The notes under the pieces: generated by a model | Told to the model about the DNA's origin: nothing | Databases searched by the model: none | What the model saw: only the letters and a program-made list of their open reading frames with translations | Source of the DNA: Microbacteriaceae bacterium VKM Ac-2855 | Lineage (GTDB): Bacteria > Actinomycetota > Actinomycetes > Actinomycetales > Microbacteriaceae | DNA length: 64,000 bases | Direction: 5' to 3' | Assembly: GCA_013204985.1 (NCBI GenBank) | Contig: JABMLG010000006.1 | Span: 62,001-126,000 of the forward strand | Part shown: positions 30,100-39,049 of the stretch, in pieces | How positions within the stretch are numbered: the stretch's first letter is position 1 | How the letters are laid out: each line of letters starts with the position of its first letter | Position numbers and translations under genes: made by a program

Positions 30100-31722
30100 A
30101 TGACCGAGAGTCACCCGGATAACCTGAACCCGGACGAGGCCCCGAAGCCCGCTCAGGCATCCGACCACGACGGCGCGACGCCCGAGGCCACCGCGCCCGA
30201 GCCCGTCGGCACTCCTGCGGCGCCCGCCGCTGCGGCATCAGAGAAGCCGAGCGCGCCCGCCGATCCGGCACCGCAGCCCCCGGCCGCACCTGCGCAGCAG
30301 TACACCCCGTACCCCGCACCCGTGGCGCCGACGCCACCGGTCGCTCCTGCCTCCTACGCGCCGCCTACGGCGCCGCGCTACGGCGAGTACGCCGCGCCAC
30401 AGCAGAGCGCCCCGGGCGCCCCGGGCGCCCCGACGGCTCCGGTCGGCGCCTTCGGCCAGCCGACCGAGGCGTCCGCTACGGCGACCGCGGCCCCCGAGGG
30501 GCCGACCCCGCCTCCCGCCGCACCGCGTCGCCGCGCGGGCGTCAGCATCGTCGCCGCTCTGGCGATCGGAGCCGTCATCGGCGGTGTCGCCGGGGCCGGC
30601 GTCTTCGGAATCTGGTCGGCCTCGCAGAACGCCGGTACGCGCGTCGTCGCGTCCTCCGGTGCGCAGACGATCACGGTCAACAACGCCGATGACGCCACGA
30701 CCGCCACGGCCGTCGCGGCCAAGGCGACACCCAGCGTGGTGACCATCTCGGTCAGCGGGGGCTCTTCCGCAGGAACCGGTTCGGGCATCGTGCTGTCGAA
30801 GGACGGCTACGTGCTCACGAACACGCACGTGGTCACCCTCGATGGCGAGATCGCCGACGCCACCATCTCGGTGACCACCAGCGACGGCACGATCTACGAC
30901 GCGACCATCGTCGGCACCGACCCGACGGACGACCTCGCGGTGATCAAGCTCGCCGACGCGACCGGGCTCACTCCGATGACCTTCGCCGACTCGTCCGACG
31001 TCAACGTCGGCGACACGGCCGTTGCGATCGGCGCCCCGCTCGGTCTCTCCGGAACCGTCACGGACGGCATCATCAGTGCACTCAACCGCAGCATCCAGGT
31101 CGCGTCCTCCGCGGCCCCGGAGTCGGGCGACACCACCGATGGCAGCACCGGAGGAAGCACCGACAGCCCGTTCAACTTCGACATCCCGGGCCAGACCCAG
31201 CCCTCGACCGCGACCAGCTCGATCTCGCTTCCCGTGATCCAGACGGACGCCGCCATCAACCCCGGCAACTCCGGTGGCGCGCTGCTGAACCAGGACGGTG
31301 AGCTGATCGGTGTCAACGTCGCGATCGCCAGCGCCTCGTCGAGCAGCTCCTCCGACCAGTCGGGCAGCATCGGCGTGGGCTTCGCGATCCCGAGCAACGT
31401 CGCCAAGCGCATCGCCGACGAGATCATCGCGAACGGTTCGGCGACGCACGGCCTGCTCGGCGCGAGCGTGGCCGACTCGACGACCGGCTCCCTCGGAGCC
31501 GCCGTGCAGGACGTCACCAGCGGGGGAGCGGCCGCGGCTGCCGGCCTGAAGAAGGGTGACATCGTCACCGATCTGGACGGCACCCCCATCACCAGCGCCT
31601 CCGACCTCACCGCCCAGGTGCGGGCGCAGGCCGCCGGCAGCACGGTCAGCCTCACGTACATCCGCGACGGCGAAACGTACCAGCTCAAAGACGTCGTGCT
31701 GGGCACGATGGCCACCAGCTGA
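30100..31722 (+). CDS. HtrA/DegP-like serine protease, membrane anchored with PDZ domain
   Basis: The 540-residue protein starts at the ATG after GGAAGGAGCAGC. Residues 1-145 are a cytoplasmic Pro/Ala-rich disordered region, including GAPGAPTAPVG encoded by a short DNA repeat. A membrane helix follows (about 149-170, SIVAALAIGAVIGGVAGAGV). The trypsin-like domain shows His in VLTNTHVVTL (about 243), Asp in TDDLAVIKL (about 283) and Ser in INPGNSGGALL (about 391), with a PDZ domain at 440-535 (GGAAAAAGLKKGDIVTDLDG). By family it degrades or refolds damaged envelope proteins outside the membrane. A terminator follows the stop. Confidence 0.92.
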   Translation: MTESHPDNLNPDEAPKPAQASDHDGATPEATAPEPVGTPAAPAAAASEKPSAPADPAPQPPAAPAQQYTPYPAPVAPTPPVAPASYAPPTAPRYGEYAAPQQSAPGAPGAPTAPVGAFGQPTEASATATAAPEGPTPPPAAPRRRAGVSIVAALAIGAVIGGVAGAGVFGIWSASQNAGTRVVASSGAQTITVNNADDATTATAVAAKATPSVVTISVSGGSSAGTGSGIVLSKDGYVLTNTHVVTLDGEIADATISVTTSDGTIYDATIVGTDPTDDLAVIKLADATGLTPMTFADSSDVNVGDTAVAIGAPLGLSGTVTDGIISALNRSIQVASSAAPESGDTTDGSTGGSTDSPFNFDIPGQTQPSTATSSISLPVIQTDAAINPGNSGGALLNQDGELIGVNVAIASASSSSSSDQSGSIGVGFAIPSNVAKRIADEIIANGSATHGLLGASVADSTTGSLGAAVQDVTSGGAAAAAGLKKGDIVTDLDGTPITSASDLTAQVRAQAAGSTVSLTYIRDGETYQLKDVVLGTMATS

Positions 31723-31754
31723 TCCGCTGGAAGTCGACGCAGAATGCGTCTCGC

Positions 31755-31786
31755 AACAGCCCCCGGGGTCGTCCCCGGGGGCTGTT
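31755..31786 (+). terminator. Stem-loop terminator after the HtrA-like gene
   Basis: A perfect 14-bp stem (AACAGCCCCCGGGG at 31755-31768 with 31773-31786) closes on TCGT. Its end touches the -10 element of the next gene. Confidence 0.8.
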
Positions 31787-31791
31787 ATGCT
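31786..31791 (+). promoter_or_regulatory. -10 element TATGCT, leaderless promoter of the wall-polymer cluster
   Basis: TATGCT ends 7 nt before the ATG at 31799. It begins at the last base of the terminator stem. Confidence 0.45.
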
Positions 31792-31798
31792 CGTGCGG

Positions 31799-32872
31799 AT
31801 GCACACCGAGCGCGCGATGAACGAGCTGCCGCCGCTCCCCGGTGTCTCCTACGTGATGCCCGTCCTGAACGAGGTCGGTCACGTCCGCGCCGCCGTCGAC
31901 AGCTTGCTCGCGCAGGACTACACCGGCCCGTTCGACATCGTTCTCGCGGTCGCTCCGAGCATCGACGGCACCGAAGCCCTGGTCGCCGAGCTCAGCGCTG
32001 CCGACCCGCGGATCCGGGTGGTCGCGAATCCGGTCGGCTCCACTCCCGCAGGTCTGAACGCCGCGATCCGCGCCTCGGTGCACCCGATCGTGGTCCGCGT
32101 GGACGCGCACTCCGTGCTGCCCGGCGACTACGCCCGAGAGGCGGTCGCCGCGATCCAGCGCAGCGGAGCGGACAACGTGGGTGGCGTGATGGCTGCGGAG
32201 GGACTCACGCCGTTCCAGCGCGCCGTTGCGCGAGCGTACGGCTCGCGGATCGGCCTGGGCGGAACGCCGCACCACGTCGGCGGTGCCGAGGGTCCGGCGG
32301 AGACGGTCTACCTGGGGGTCTTCCGGCGCAGTGCGTTGGAGGCCGTCGGGCTCTTCGACGAGCGGTTCAAGCGCGGTCAGGATTGGGAGCTGAACCGACG
32401 GATCCGTGCCAATGGCGGCGTGGTCTGGTTCACGCCCCGGCTCACCGTGACGTACCGACCTCGGCCCTCGCTCGCGAAGCTGGTGCGCCAATTCCTCTCG
32501 ACCGGGATGTGGCGGGGCGAGCTGGCGAGGCTCTTCCCCGTGTCGCGCTCGCTGCGCTACTTCGCTCCGCCGGTCTTCGTCCTGGTGCTCGCCCTCGGCG
32601 TGCTCTGCGGTCTCGCCGGTCTGATCCAGCTCGCGCTGGGGGCCGCGCCGTGGCTGCTCCTCGGCTTCGGCCTGCCCGTCGGCTATCTGCTGCTCGTGGC
32701 TCTCGCCGCCCTGCTGGTCGCGCGGCCGGACGGCGTTCGGGCCATGCTCTGGTTCGTGATCGTGATCCCGTGCATCCACGTGGCATGGGGCAGCGGATTC
32801 GTCCTCGGCTACCTCGGGTTCACGAACAACATCGCGGCGCACCATCAGACACCGAAGGGGAAGGCCGGATGA
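31799..32872 (+). CDS. Family 2 glycosyltransferase with C-terminal membrane helices
   Basis: The 357-residue protein has a GT-A domain: VSYVMPVLNEVGHVRAAVDS, PSIDGTEALV, then the DxD-like VRVDAHSVLPGDY (about 99-111) and acceptor-site GQDWELNRRIRANGG. Three hydrophobic helices follow (about 255-345). Family members (ExoA/succinoglycan-type) add sugars to lipid-linked acceptors on the inner face of the membrane. ATGs at 31787, 31799 and 31817 are possible; 31799 fits the leaderless promoter. It overlaps the CDP-alcohol transferase by ATGA, so the two are coupled. Confidence 0.87.
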   Translation: MHTERAMNELPPLPGVSYVMPVLNEVGHVRAAVDSLLAQDYTGPFDIVLAVAPSIDGTEALVAELSAADPRIRVVANPVGSTPAGLNAAIRASVHPIVVRVDAHSVLPGDYAREAVAAIQRSGADNVGGVMAAEGLTPFQRAVARAYGSRIGLGGTPHHVGGAEGPAETVYLGVFRRSALEAVGLFDERFKRGQDWELNRRIRANGGVVWFTPRLTVTYRPRPSLAKLVRQFLSTGMWRGELARLFPVSRSLRYFAPPVFVLVLALGVLCGLAGLIQLALGAAPWLLLGFGLPVGYLLLVALAALLVARPDGVRAMLWFVIVIPCIHVAWGSGFVLGYLGFTNNIAAHHQTPKGKAG

Positions 32873-33669
32873 GCAAGCTGACGAGGCCGCGATCGATCGC
32901 CGAGCTGCGCGCCGTGGCGCAGCCGCCCGAAGTGCGCGGGCGCCGGAACGCCGAGCACTGGACCGCTTCGCTGTACCTGCGCAATCTCTCGCCGTACGTG
33001 ACCTGGTTGCTGCTGCGCACCTCGATCTCGGCGAACGGCGTGACCGGGATCATGATCCTGGTCGGCTGGAGCGCCGCCGCCGCGCTGCTCATCCCGGGGA
33101 TCACGGGCGCGGTGTTGGCTCTGCTCCTGGGCCAGCTGCAGATGCTCGTCGACTGCTGCGACGGCGAGGTCGCGCGGTGGCGACGCACCTCGTCACCGGC
33201 GGGAGTCTTCCTCGACAAGGTCGGTCACTACACGACCGAGTCCCTCATCCCGATCGCGCTCGGCCTGCGCGCGGCCGGCTGGCCGTTCGACGCCCCGGCG
33301 GACTACCTCTGGACGACGCTCGGCACCCTGCTCGCGCTCGTGATCGTGCTGAACAAGGCTCTGAACGACATGGTCCACGTCGCTCGCGCGAATGCCGGCC
33401 TGGCGAAGCTGGCCGACAAGAAGGGCGAGGCCGATCCGTCCTCGTCGGCCCTGGCGCGGCTGCGACGCCTGGCACGATTCGTGCCGTTCCACCGCCTCTA
33501 CCACTCCGTCGAGCTGACCATGCTCGCCTTCGTTGCGGCCGTGGTCGGGTTGTTCACCGGGGCGGATCTGGCCGACCGCGCGCTCGTGGCGGTGCTGCTG
33601 CCGCTCTCGATCCTTGCCCTGATCGGGCACTTCGTCGCGATCATGGCGTCCAAGCGTGTCCGGAGCTGA
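32869..33669 (+). CDS. CDP-alcohol phosphatidyltransferase family protein
   Basis: The 266-residue integral membrane enzyme carries the CDP-OH-P transferase motif QMLVDCCDGEVARWRRTSSP followed by AGVFLDKVGHY (about 84-115), i.e. DxxDGxxAR(x8)GxxxDxxxH. The usual fourth Asp, the proposed catalytic base, is His here. About six hydrophobic helices surround it. The family joins a CDP-activated alcohol or polyol phosphate to a lipid or sugar acceptor. Between two GT2 genes and in a region with a nucleotidyltransferase and a TagB-like enzyme, a role in wall glycopolymer or glycolipid synthesis is more likely than bulk phospholipid synthesis. Its 3' end overlaps the next gene by 14 bp. Confidence 0.85.
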   Translation: MSKLTRPRSIAELRAVAQPPEVRGRRNAEHWTASLYLRNLSPYVTWLLLRTSISANGVTGIMILVGWSAAAALLIPGITGAVLALLLGQLQMLVDCCDGEVARWRRTSSPAGVFLDKVGHYTTESLIPIALGLRAAGWPFDAPADYLWTTLGTLLALVIVLNKALNDMVHVARANAGLAKLADKKGEADPSSSALARLRRLARFVPFHRLYHSVELTMLAFVAAVVGLFTGADLADRALVAVLLPLSILALIGHFVAIMASKRVRS

Positions 33670-34531
33670 GCCGAGCGTCGGCGTCGTCGTGCTGACGCAG
33701 GGCCGCCGGCCCGACGACCTCCGTCGCGCGCTCGCGAGTGTTCTCGCGCAGCGGGGTGTCGAACTCGACGTGGTCTGCGTCGGTAACGGCTGGACCCCGG
33801 TCGGACTCCCGGATGGCGTGAAGGCGCTCGCCCTGCCCGAGAACGTCGGGATCCCCGCCGGACGCAATGCGGGCGTTCCCGACGTGCGCGGCGATTACCT
33901 GTTCTTCCTCGACGATGACGCGAGCGTGCCGTCGTCCGAGTTCCTCGTCGACGCCATCGCGTTGCTCGCGGGTTCCCGTCGGATCGGCCTGGTGCAGCCC
34001 CGGGTCGACGACGTCGCGGGTGGCGAGACCCCTCGGCGATGGGTGCCGCGCATCCGCAAGGGCGACCCGCGTACCTCGGGCGTGGTCTTCTCGGTCTGGG
34101 AGGGCGCCGTGGTGCTGGAACGCGCGACCTTCGAGGCGATCGGCGGGTGGGCGGCACCGTTCTTCTACGCCCACGAGGGCATCGAGCTGGCCTGGCGCGT
34201 CTGGGATCTGAACCTGACCACCTGGTACGCCGGCGACCTCGTCGCCCAGCACCCGGTGATCGAGCCGACGCGACACAGCCAGTACTACCGCCTGAACGCC
34301 CGGAACCGCGTGTGGTTGGCGCGGCGCAACCTGCCGGCGGTGCTCGTCCCGTTCTACGTAGGATCGTGGACCGCGATCCAGTGCCTGCGCTGGCGTCGCG
34401 ACCGGCCCGCGCTGTCGGCCTGGTTCGTCGGGTGGCGCGAGGGATGGCGCAGCGATCCGGGCGGACGACGCCCCATAGCATGGCGAACGGTGCTGCGCAT
34501 GGCGTTCGCCGGTCGAGCGCCGATCGTCTAG
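33656..34531 (+). CDS. Family 2 glycosyltransferase (rhamnosyl/galactofuranosyl type)
   Basis: The 291-residue protein starts at a GTG inside the previous gene. The GT-A core shows [33 protein letters not shown] and the [11 protein letters not shown] DxD motif (about 81-90), then [17 protein letters not shown] with the catalytic Glu region (about 162-178). There are no clear membrane helices, so it is probably peripheral on the cytoplasmic face. It should use a nucleotide-sugar donor; sugar and acceptor cannot be told from sequence. The 14-bp overlap implies coupled translation with the CDP-alcohol transferase. Confidence 0.87.
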   Translation: MSGAEPSVGVVVLTQGRRPDDLRRALASVLAQRGVELDVVCVGNGWTPVGLPDGVKALALPENVGIPAGRNAGVPDVRGDYLFFLDDDASVPSSEFLVDAIALLAGSRRIGLVQPRVDDVAGGETPRRWVPRIRKGDPRTSGVVFSVWEGAVVLERATFEAIGGWAAPFFYAHEGIELAWRVWDLNLTTWYAGDLVAQHPVIEPTRHSQYYRLNARNRVWLARRNLPAVLVPFYVGSWTAIQCLRWRRDRPALSAWFVGWREGWRSDPGGRRPIAWRTVLRMAFAGRAPIV

Positions 34532-34543
34532 CATCGCGAGAGA

Positions 34544-34569
34544 GTTCACCGCCCCTCGGCGGCCTGAAC
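34544..34569. promoter_or_regulatory. Imperfect inverted repeat upstream of amylosucrase
   Basis: GTTCACCGCC (34544-34553) pairs with GGCGG and TGAAC (34558-34569) apart from a 2-nt bulge. It lies 24 nt before the amylosucrase start and could be an operator or an attenuator hairpin. The 61 bp from 34532 to 34592 contains nothing else recognisable. Confidence 0.3.
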
Positions 34570-34592
34570 GGCATTTCGCGAAGGGGACACTG

Positions 34593-36473
34593 GTGTTCGA
34601 ATCGGGGCAGATTCTCGGTGCTGTGCGCACGCAACTGGACGACCGTCTACCGGCGGATCCGGAGTTCTCAGCCCGATTGGATCGGCACCTGCCGAGCCTT
34701 CTCGACCTGTTCACCGAGGTGTACGGTGACCGCACGGATGTTCAGGAGCAGCTGATCGAGCTGGTCGAGCTCGCGGCGCGGAGCTGGGCGGAACGCGACG
34801 AATCGCTGCGCGTGATCGACCGGGCTCGCGAGGCGCACCCCGGCTGGTTCCGTTCGAACAAGATGCTCGGCGGCGTCTGCTACGTCGATCGCTACGCGGG
34901 CGACCTCGAGGGTGTGCGCTCGCGCATCCCGTACTTCCGCGAGATCGGTCTCAGCTACCTGCACCTGATGCCGCTCTTCGAGGCCCCGGAACCCGACTCG
35001 GACGGCGGCTACGCGGTCTCGAGCTACCGGCACGTGAATCCGGCGCTGGGCAGCATGGAGCAGCTGAAGGATCTCGCTGCCGAGCTGCGCGAGAACGGCA
35101 TCTCGCTGGTCGTCGACTTCATCTTCAATCACACCTCGAACGAGCACGAGTGGGCGCTGAAGGCCGCCGCGGGCGACCCGGAATTCGAGGACTACTACTG
35201 GGTGTTCCCGGATCGAGAGATGCCCGACGCCTACGAGCGCACGACGCGGGAGATCTTCCCCGACGACCACCCCGGATCGTTCGTGCAATTGGAGGACGGC
35301 CGCTGGATCTGGGCCACGTTCTACCACTTCCAGTGGGACCTCAACTACGCCAACCCGGCGGTGTTCCGCGCGATGGCCGGCGAGATGCTGTTCCTGGCGA
35401 ACCAGGGTGTCGACATCCTGCGGATGGACGCGGTCGCGTTCATCTGGAAGCAACTCGGCACGGCGTGCGAGTCGTTGCCGCAGGCGCACACCCTCATCCG
35501 GGCGTTCAACGCCGTCTGCCGACTCGCGGCGCCGTCGCTGCTGTTCAAGTCGGAGGCGATCGTGCACCCCGACGAGGTCGTCGAGTACATCGATCCCGCC
35601 GAGTGCCAGCTCTCCTACAACCCGCTGCAGATGGCGCTGACGTGGGAGGCGCTCGCCACCCGCGAGGTGGCCCTCCTCTCGCAGGCCCTCGAGCGCCGGC
35701 ACACGATCGCACCGGGCACCAGCTGGGTGAACTACGTCCGCAGTCACGACGACATCGGCTGGACCTTCGCCGACGAGGACGCGGCCGAGTTCGGCATCGA
35801 CGGCTTCCGGCACCGACGCTTCTTGAACGATTTCTACGTGAACCGCTTTCCCGACAGCTTCGCTCGCGGCGTGCCGTTCCAAGACAACCCGCGCACCGGG
35901 GACTGCCGCATCTCGGGAACGACGGCCTCGCTCGCCGGGCTCGAGTCGCACGACCCCTTCGCGACGGAGCGCATCCTGCTGGCCCACGCGATCGCGCTGA
36001 GTACCGGCGGGGTCCCGCTGCTCTACCTCGGCGACGAGGTGGGGCAACTGAACGATTACCGTTACGTCGAGGACCCGGCGACGGCCGACGATTCCCGCTG
36101 GGTGCACCGGCCGCTCTACCCGGCCGAACGCTACGCCGAGCGGCTCGAGCCGGGCAGCGACGCCAGCGAGATCTTCGGCGGGCTTCTGCACCTGATCGCG
36201 GTGCGCAAGTCGGTCGAGGCTTTCGGGGGCGGAGCGCTGACCATCTTCGACACCCACGATCCCCACGTGCTCGGTTTCCAGCGTCCCGACGCCGACGCGA
36301 CGGTCCTGGTGCTCGCGAACTTCTCCGAGCATCCGCGAATCGTCGAGGCCGAGCGTTTCGGCGGCTTCGCCGACACGGCGCGCGACCTCGTCACGGAGGT
36401 CGACGTCGAGCTGAGGGAGGACTTCGTCCTGGCTCCGCTCCAGTTCGTCTGGCTGGCGGTGCGTCCGCGCTGA
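34593..36473 (+). CDS. Amylosucrase (GH13 subfamily 4)
   Basis: The 626-residue enzyme makes alpha-1,4-glucan and fructose from sucrose. Long stretches are near-identical in my memory to Neisseria polysaccharea amylosucrase: [46 protein letters not shown]. Catalytic residues are the nucleophile Asp in [14 protein letters not shown] (about 279), the acid/base Glu in [10 protein letters not shown] (about 321) and the stabiliser Asp in [11 protein letters not shown] (about 386). No signal peptide, so it acts on cytoplasmic sucrose. GTG start after GAAGGGGA. It sits inside a wall-polymer cluster with no sucrose transporter nearby. Confidence 0.93.
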   Translation: MFESGQILGAVRTQLDDRLPADPEFSARLDRHLPSLLDLFTEVYGDRTDVQEQLIELVELAARSWAERDESLRVIDRAREAHPGWFRSNKMLGGVCYVDRYAGDLEGVRSRIPYFREIGLSYLHLMPLFEAPEPDSDGGYAVSSYRHVNPALGSMEQLKDLAAELRENGISLVVDFIFNHTSNEHEWALKAAAGDPEFEDYYWVFPDREMPDAYERTTREIFPDDHPGSFVQLEDGRWIWATFYHFQWDLNYANPAVFRAMAGEMLFLANQGVDILRMDAVAFIWKQLGTACESLPQAHTLIRAFNAVCRLAAPSLLFKSEAIVHPDEVVEYIDPAECQLSYNPLQMALTWEALATREVALLSQALERRHTIAPGTSWVNYVRSHDDIGWTFADEDAAEFGIDGFRHRRFLNDFYVNRFPDSFARGVPFQDNPRTGDCRISGTTASLAGLESHDPFATERILLAHAIALSTGGVPLLYLGDEVGQLNDYRYVEDPATADDSRWVHRPLYPAERYAERLEPGSDASEIFGGLLHLIAVRKSVEAFGGGALTIFDTHDPHVLGFQRPDADATVLVLANFSEHPRIVEAERFGGFADTARDLVTEVDVELREDFVLAPLQFVWLAVRPR

Positions 36474-36512
36474 CGGCGTACGACGCTCCGAGCTGATCCG
36501 CCGCGCTGACGC

Positions 36513-36518
36513 TACGGT
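36513..36518 (+). promoter_or_regulatory. -10 element TACGGT, leaderless promoter
   Basis: TACGGT lies 6 nt before the GTG at 36525. Confidence 0.45.
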
Positions 36519-36524
36519 GGGGGA

Positions 36525-37784
36525 GTGAACGCGAACGATGCACGACTGGCGCTGAAGCTCGCCCGTGATCTCTTCGACGCGCGTCGCGCCCGCCGCGACG
36601 TCGCGCGGGCACTGACCGCACGCGGCCCGCTGCCCACCGGACGCTTCGAGATCGGCGTCTACTTCGCGGACGCGGCCGTCAACCTGTACCAGGTGCGACA
36701 GTGGTACCGGCCCCTCCTGGCCCTCTCGGAGCACTGGCCCGTGGTCATCCTGTCGCGCAACGCCGGGGCCGCCGTGGCGATGCTCGCCGAGAGCCCGGTG
36801 CCCGTCGCCTACGTCCGATCGGTCGCCGACCTCGAGCAGGTCATCGACGAACAGCCGCTGCGCATCATCCTGTACGTCAACCAGAACGCTCGGAACTTCC
36901 AGATGATGCGCTACGGCCGCCGCTGGCACGTCTTCGTCAATCACGGCGAGAGCGACAAGATGTACATGACGACGAACCAGTTCAAGGCGTACGACTACAG
37001 CCTGATCGCGGGGGACGCCGCACTCTCGCGGCTGAGACGCGTTCTCTGGGACTACGACTTCGACCGCCGCGCCATCCCGATCGGCCGTCCGCAGGCGGAC
37101 CACTACTCGGGCGTCACCCCGTTCGAACCGGACGGCCGCGAGGTCGTGCTCTACGCACCCACGTGGGAGGGCGATCGCGCGGCGGCGGCGTACGGCTCGG
37201 TGGCCAGTCACGGAGTCGCACTCGCGCGGGCTTTGCTCGCCGACGACCGCTACCGGCTCGTGTATCGGCCGCATCCTCGCAGCGGTGCGGTCGACCCGGC
37301 CTACGCTGCCGCGAACGCCGAGATCGTACGGATGATCGCCGCCGCGAATCAGACGGATGCGACTGCGCAACACGTGCACGACACCGGCGCCGAATTGGGC
37401 TGGCAGCTCGCGGTCGCCGATGTCGCGATCGTCGATGTGTCGGCCATGGTCTACGACCGCCTCGCGGTCGGCCGACCGATCCTCGTCACCCGGCCCGTGG
37501 AGCCGCTCGCCGAAGTCGACGAGAGCGGGTATCTCGGCGACGCGGAATGGCTGACCGCGGCCGAGGCCTCCTCCGTCGTCCGCCGGATCGAAGCGGTCGA
37601 GCACGATGCGGATGCTGCGGCGACCCTGCGGCAGTGGGTGCACCACTATTTCGGTGACACGACGCCCGGCGCAGCGACGATCCGCTTCCACACTGCGATC
37701 GCGGGCCTCCTCGCCGAGTGGCACCGCAACGCCGAGCTTCACGCCGGGGACGACCCCGTGGACGAGCACGATCCCACGGCCTGA
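36525..37784 (+). CDS. CDP-glycerol glycerophosphotransferase-like (TagB/TagF family) protein
   Basis: The 419-residue protein has the GT-B-like fold of teichoic-acid glycerol/ribitol phosphotransferases. Conserved points are HVFVNHGESDKMYMTTN (about 136-152, the NHGxxxK loop), REVVLYAPTWEGDR (about 205-218), RLVYRPHPRSG (about 245-255) and the acidic VADVAIVDVSAMVYDRLAVG (about 298-317), where members usually have TDYSSxxxD. By family it adds glycerol- or ribitol-phosphate from a CDP-linked donor to a lipid-linked disaccharide or chain at the membrane. With the nearby GT2 enzymes and the export ABC system at 43.7-45.3 kb it suggests a teichoic-acid-like polymer. Confidence 0.82.
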   Translation: MNANDARLALKLARDLFDARRARRDVARALTARGPLPTGRFEIGVYFADAAVNLYQVRQWYRPLLALSEHWPVVILSRNAGAAVAMLAESPVPVAYVRSVADLEQVIDEQPLRIILYVNQNARNFQMMRYGRRWHVFVNHGESDKMYMTTNQFKAYDYSLIAGDAALSRLRRVLWDYDFDRRAIPIGRPQADHYSGVTPFEPDGREVVLYAPTWEGDRAAAAYGSVASHGVALARALLADDRYRLVYRPHPRSGAVDPAYAAANAEIVRMIAAANQTDATAQHVHDTGAELGWQLAVADVAIVDVSAMVYDRLAVGRPILVTRPVEPLAEVDESGYLGDAEWLTAAEASSVVRRIEAVEHDADAAATLRQWVHHYFGDTTPGAATIRFHTAIAGLLAEWHRNAELHAGDDPVDEHDPTA

Positions 37785-37834
37785 CGGCGTCGTCAAGCGG
37801 CTGCCCCGCGAACAGGCACGATAACGCCGCCCGC

Positions 37835-37840
37835 TACAGT
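37835..37840 (+). promoter_or_regulatory. -10 element TACAGT, leaderless promoter
   Basis: TACAGT lies 6 nt before the ATG at 37847. Confidence 0.5.
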
Positions 37841-37846
37841 CGAGTC

Positions 37847-39010
37847 ATGCAGACTGCACGCGCGCTCCTCCGCCGTCGCCGCCAGGCACCCCCCGCGCCT
37901 CCCGCGCCGACGCCCGACGTGATGATGCACGCCGAACCGAGCGCCGCCAACGGCGGACAGGGTGGCTTCCAGATCCGCGCGTTCCGCATCGGCCTGCTCG
38001 GCGGGCTGGGGGTTCTGCTCGCGCTCGTGGTCGGCGGCATCGTGGCCGAGCTGAGCACGGTGATGACCTACATCTTCCTCGCGCTCTTCATCTCGCTCGG
38101 GCTCGATCCGCTCGTCTCCTGGCTCGAGAGCAAGAAGCTGCCGCGCGCCCTGGCGATCGCGATCGTCTTCCTCGGGGTGCTCGGCGTCTTCGTCGGTCTG
38201 CTGGTCTATCTCATCCCGATCCTGGTGGAGCAGGGCAGCCAGTTCATCGCGGACGCTCCCGGCATCATCAGCGACATCGGCTCGCAGCCGTGGCTGCTCG
38301 ATCTCGAGCAGCAGCTGCGCGGCGTGGTCGACATCGACAAGCTGATCGCGGACGCACAGGCGTTCATCGCCGACCCCAACAACATCTTCAGCATCGGTGG
38401 TGGCCTGCTCGCTGTCGGTACCGGCATCGCCAGCGGCGTGACCGGATCGATCATCGTGCTCATCCTGACCCTCTACTTCCTCGCCTCGATGCGGGCGATG
38501 AAGACGGTGGCGTACCGCTTCGCCGCGGCGTCGCGTCGCGAGAACGCCCGCGAGGTCGGAGAAGAGATCACCGGCGCCGTCGGTCGCTACGTCGTCGGAC
38601 AGGTCACCCTGGCCGCGGTCAACGGCGTGTTGAGCCTCATCCTGCTGCTGATCATCGGCGCGCCGTTGCCGGCGCTGCTCGCCTTCATCGCCTTCCTCGG
38701 CTCGCTCATCCCGCTGGTCGGCACGATCTCGGGCGCCGTGATCATCTCGCTGGTCTGCCTGCTCGCATCACCGCTGACCGCCCTCGTCGCCGCGATCTAC
38801 TACCTGATCTACATGCAGGTCGAGGCCTACCTGCTGAGCCCGCGCATCATGAACCGGGCCGTCGCCGTGCCCGGAGCGGTCGTGGTGATCGCCGCGGTAG
38901 CGGGCGGCACCATCGCGGGCATCCTGGGCGCGCTGGTCGCGATCCCGGTCGCCGCGTCGGTGATGATCATCGTGCAGAAGGTCGTCTTCCCGCAGCAGGA
39001 CGCGAAGTAG
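37847..39010 (+). CDS. AI-2E family transporter (PerM/UPF0118)
   Basis: The 387-residue membrane protein has a 40-residue Arg/Pro-rich N-terminus and about eight hydrophobic helices (first GLLGGLGVLLALVVGGIVAE, about 43-62). Family signatures are FISLGLDPLVSWLESKKLPR (about 79-100), VGRYVVGQVTLAAVNGVLSL (about 244-265) and the C-terminal VEAYLLSPRIMNRAVAVPG (about 325-343). Members move small solutes or ions; the name derives from E. coli TqsA, and most actinobacterial members have no demonstrated substrate. It stands alone, convergent with the PNPOx-like gene. Confidence 0.9.
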   Translation: MQTARALLRRRRQAPPAPPAPTPDVMMHAEPSAANGGQGGFQIRAFRIGLLGGLGVLLALVVGGIVAELSTVMTYIFLALFISLGLDPLVSWLESKKLPRALAIAIVFLGVLGVFVGLLVYLIPILVEQGSQFIADAPGIISDIGSQPWLLDLEQQLRGVVDIDKLIADAQAFIADPNNIFSIGGGLLAVGTGIASGVTGSIIVLILTLYFLASMRAMKTVAYRFAAASRRENAREVGEEITGAVGRYVVGQVTLAAVNGVLSLILLLIIGAPLPALLAFIAFLGSLIPLVGTISGAVIISLVCLLASPLTALVAAIYYLIYMQVEAYLLSPRIMNRAVAVPGAVVVIAAVAGGTIAGILGALVAIPVAASVMIIVQKVVFPQQDAK

Positions 39011-39049
39011 GCGCAGCTCAGCAACTCCGCAACTCAGCAGCGCCGCCGC

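Noticed and set aside
34668-37796. Open frame of 1042 codons antisense to amylosucrase and the TagB-like gene
   Set aside because: It covers two well-supported genes and has no domain; typical high-GC antisense artefact.
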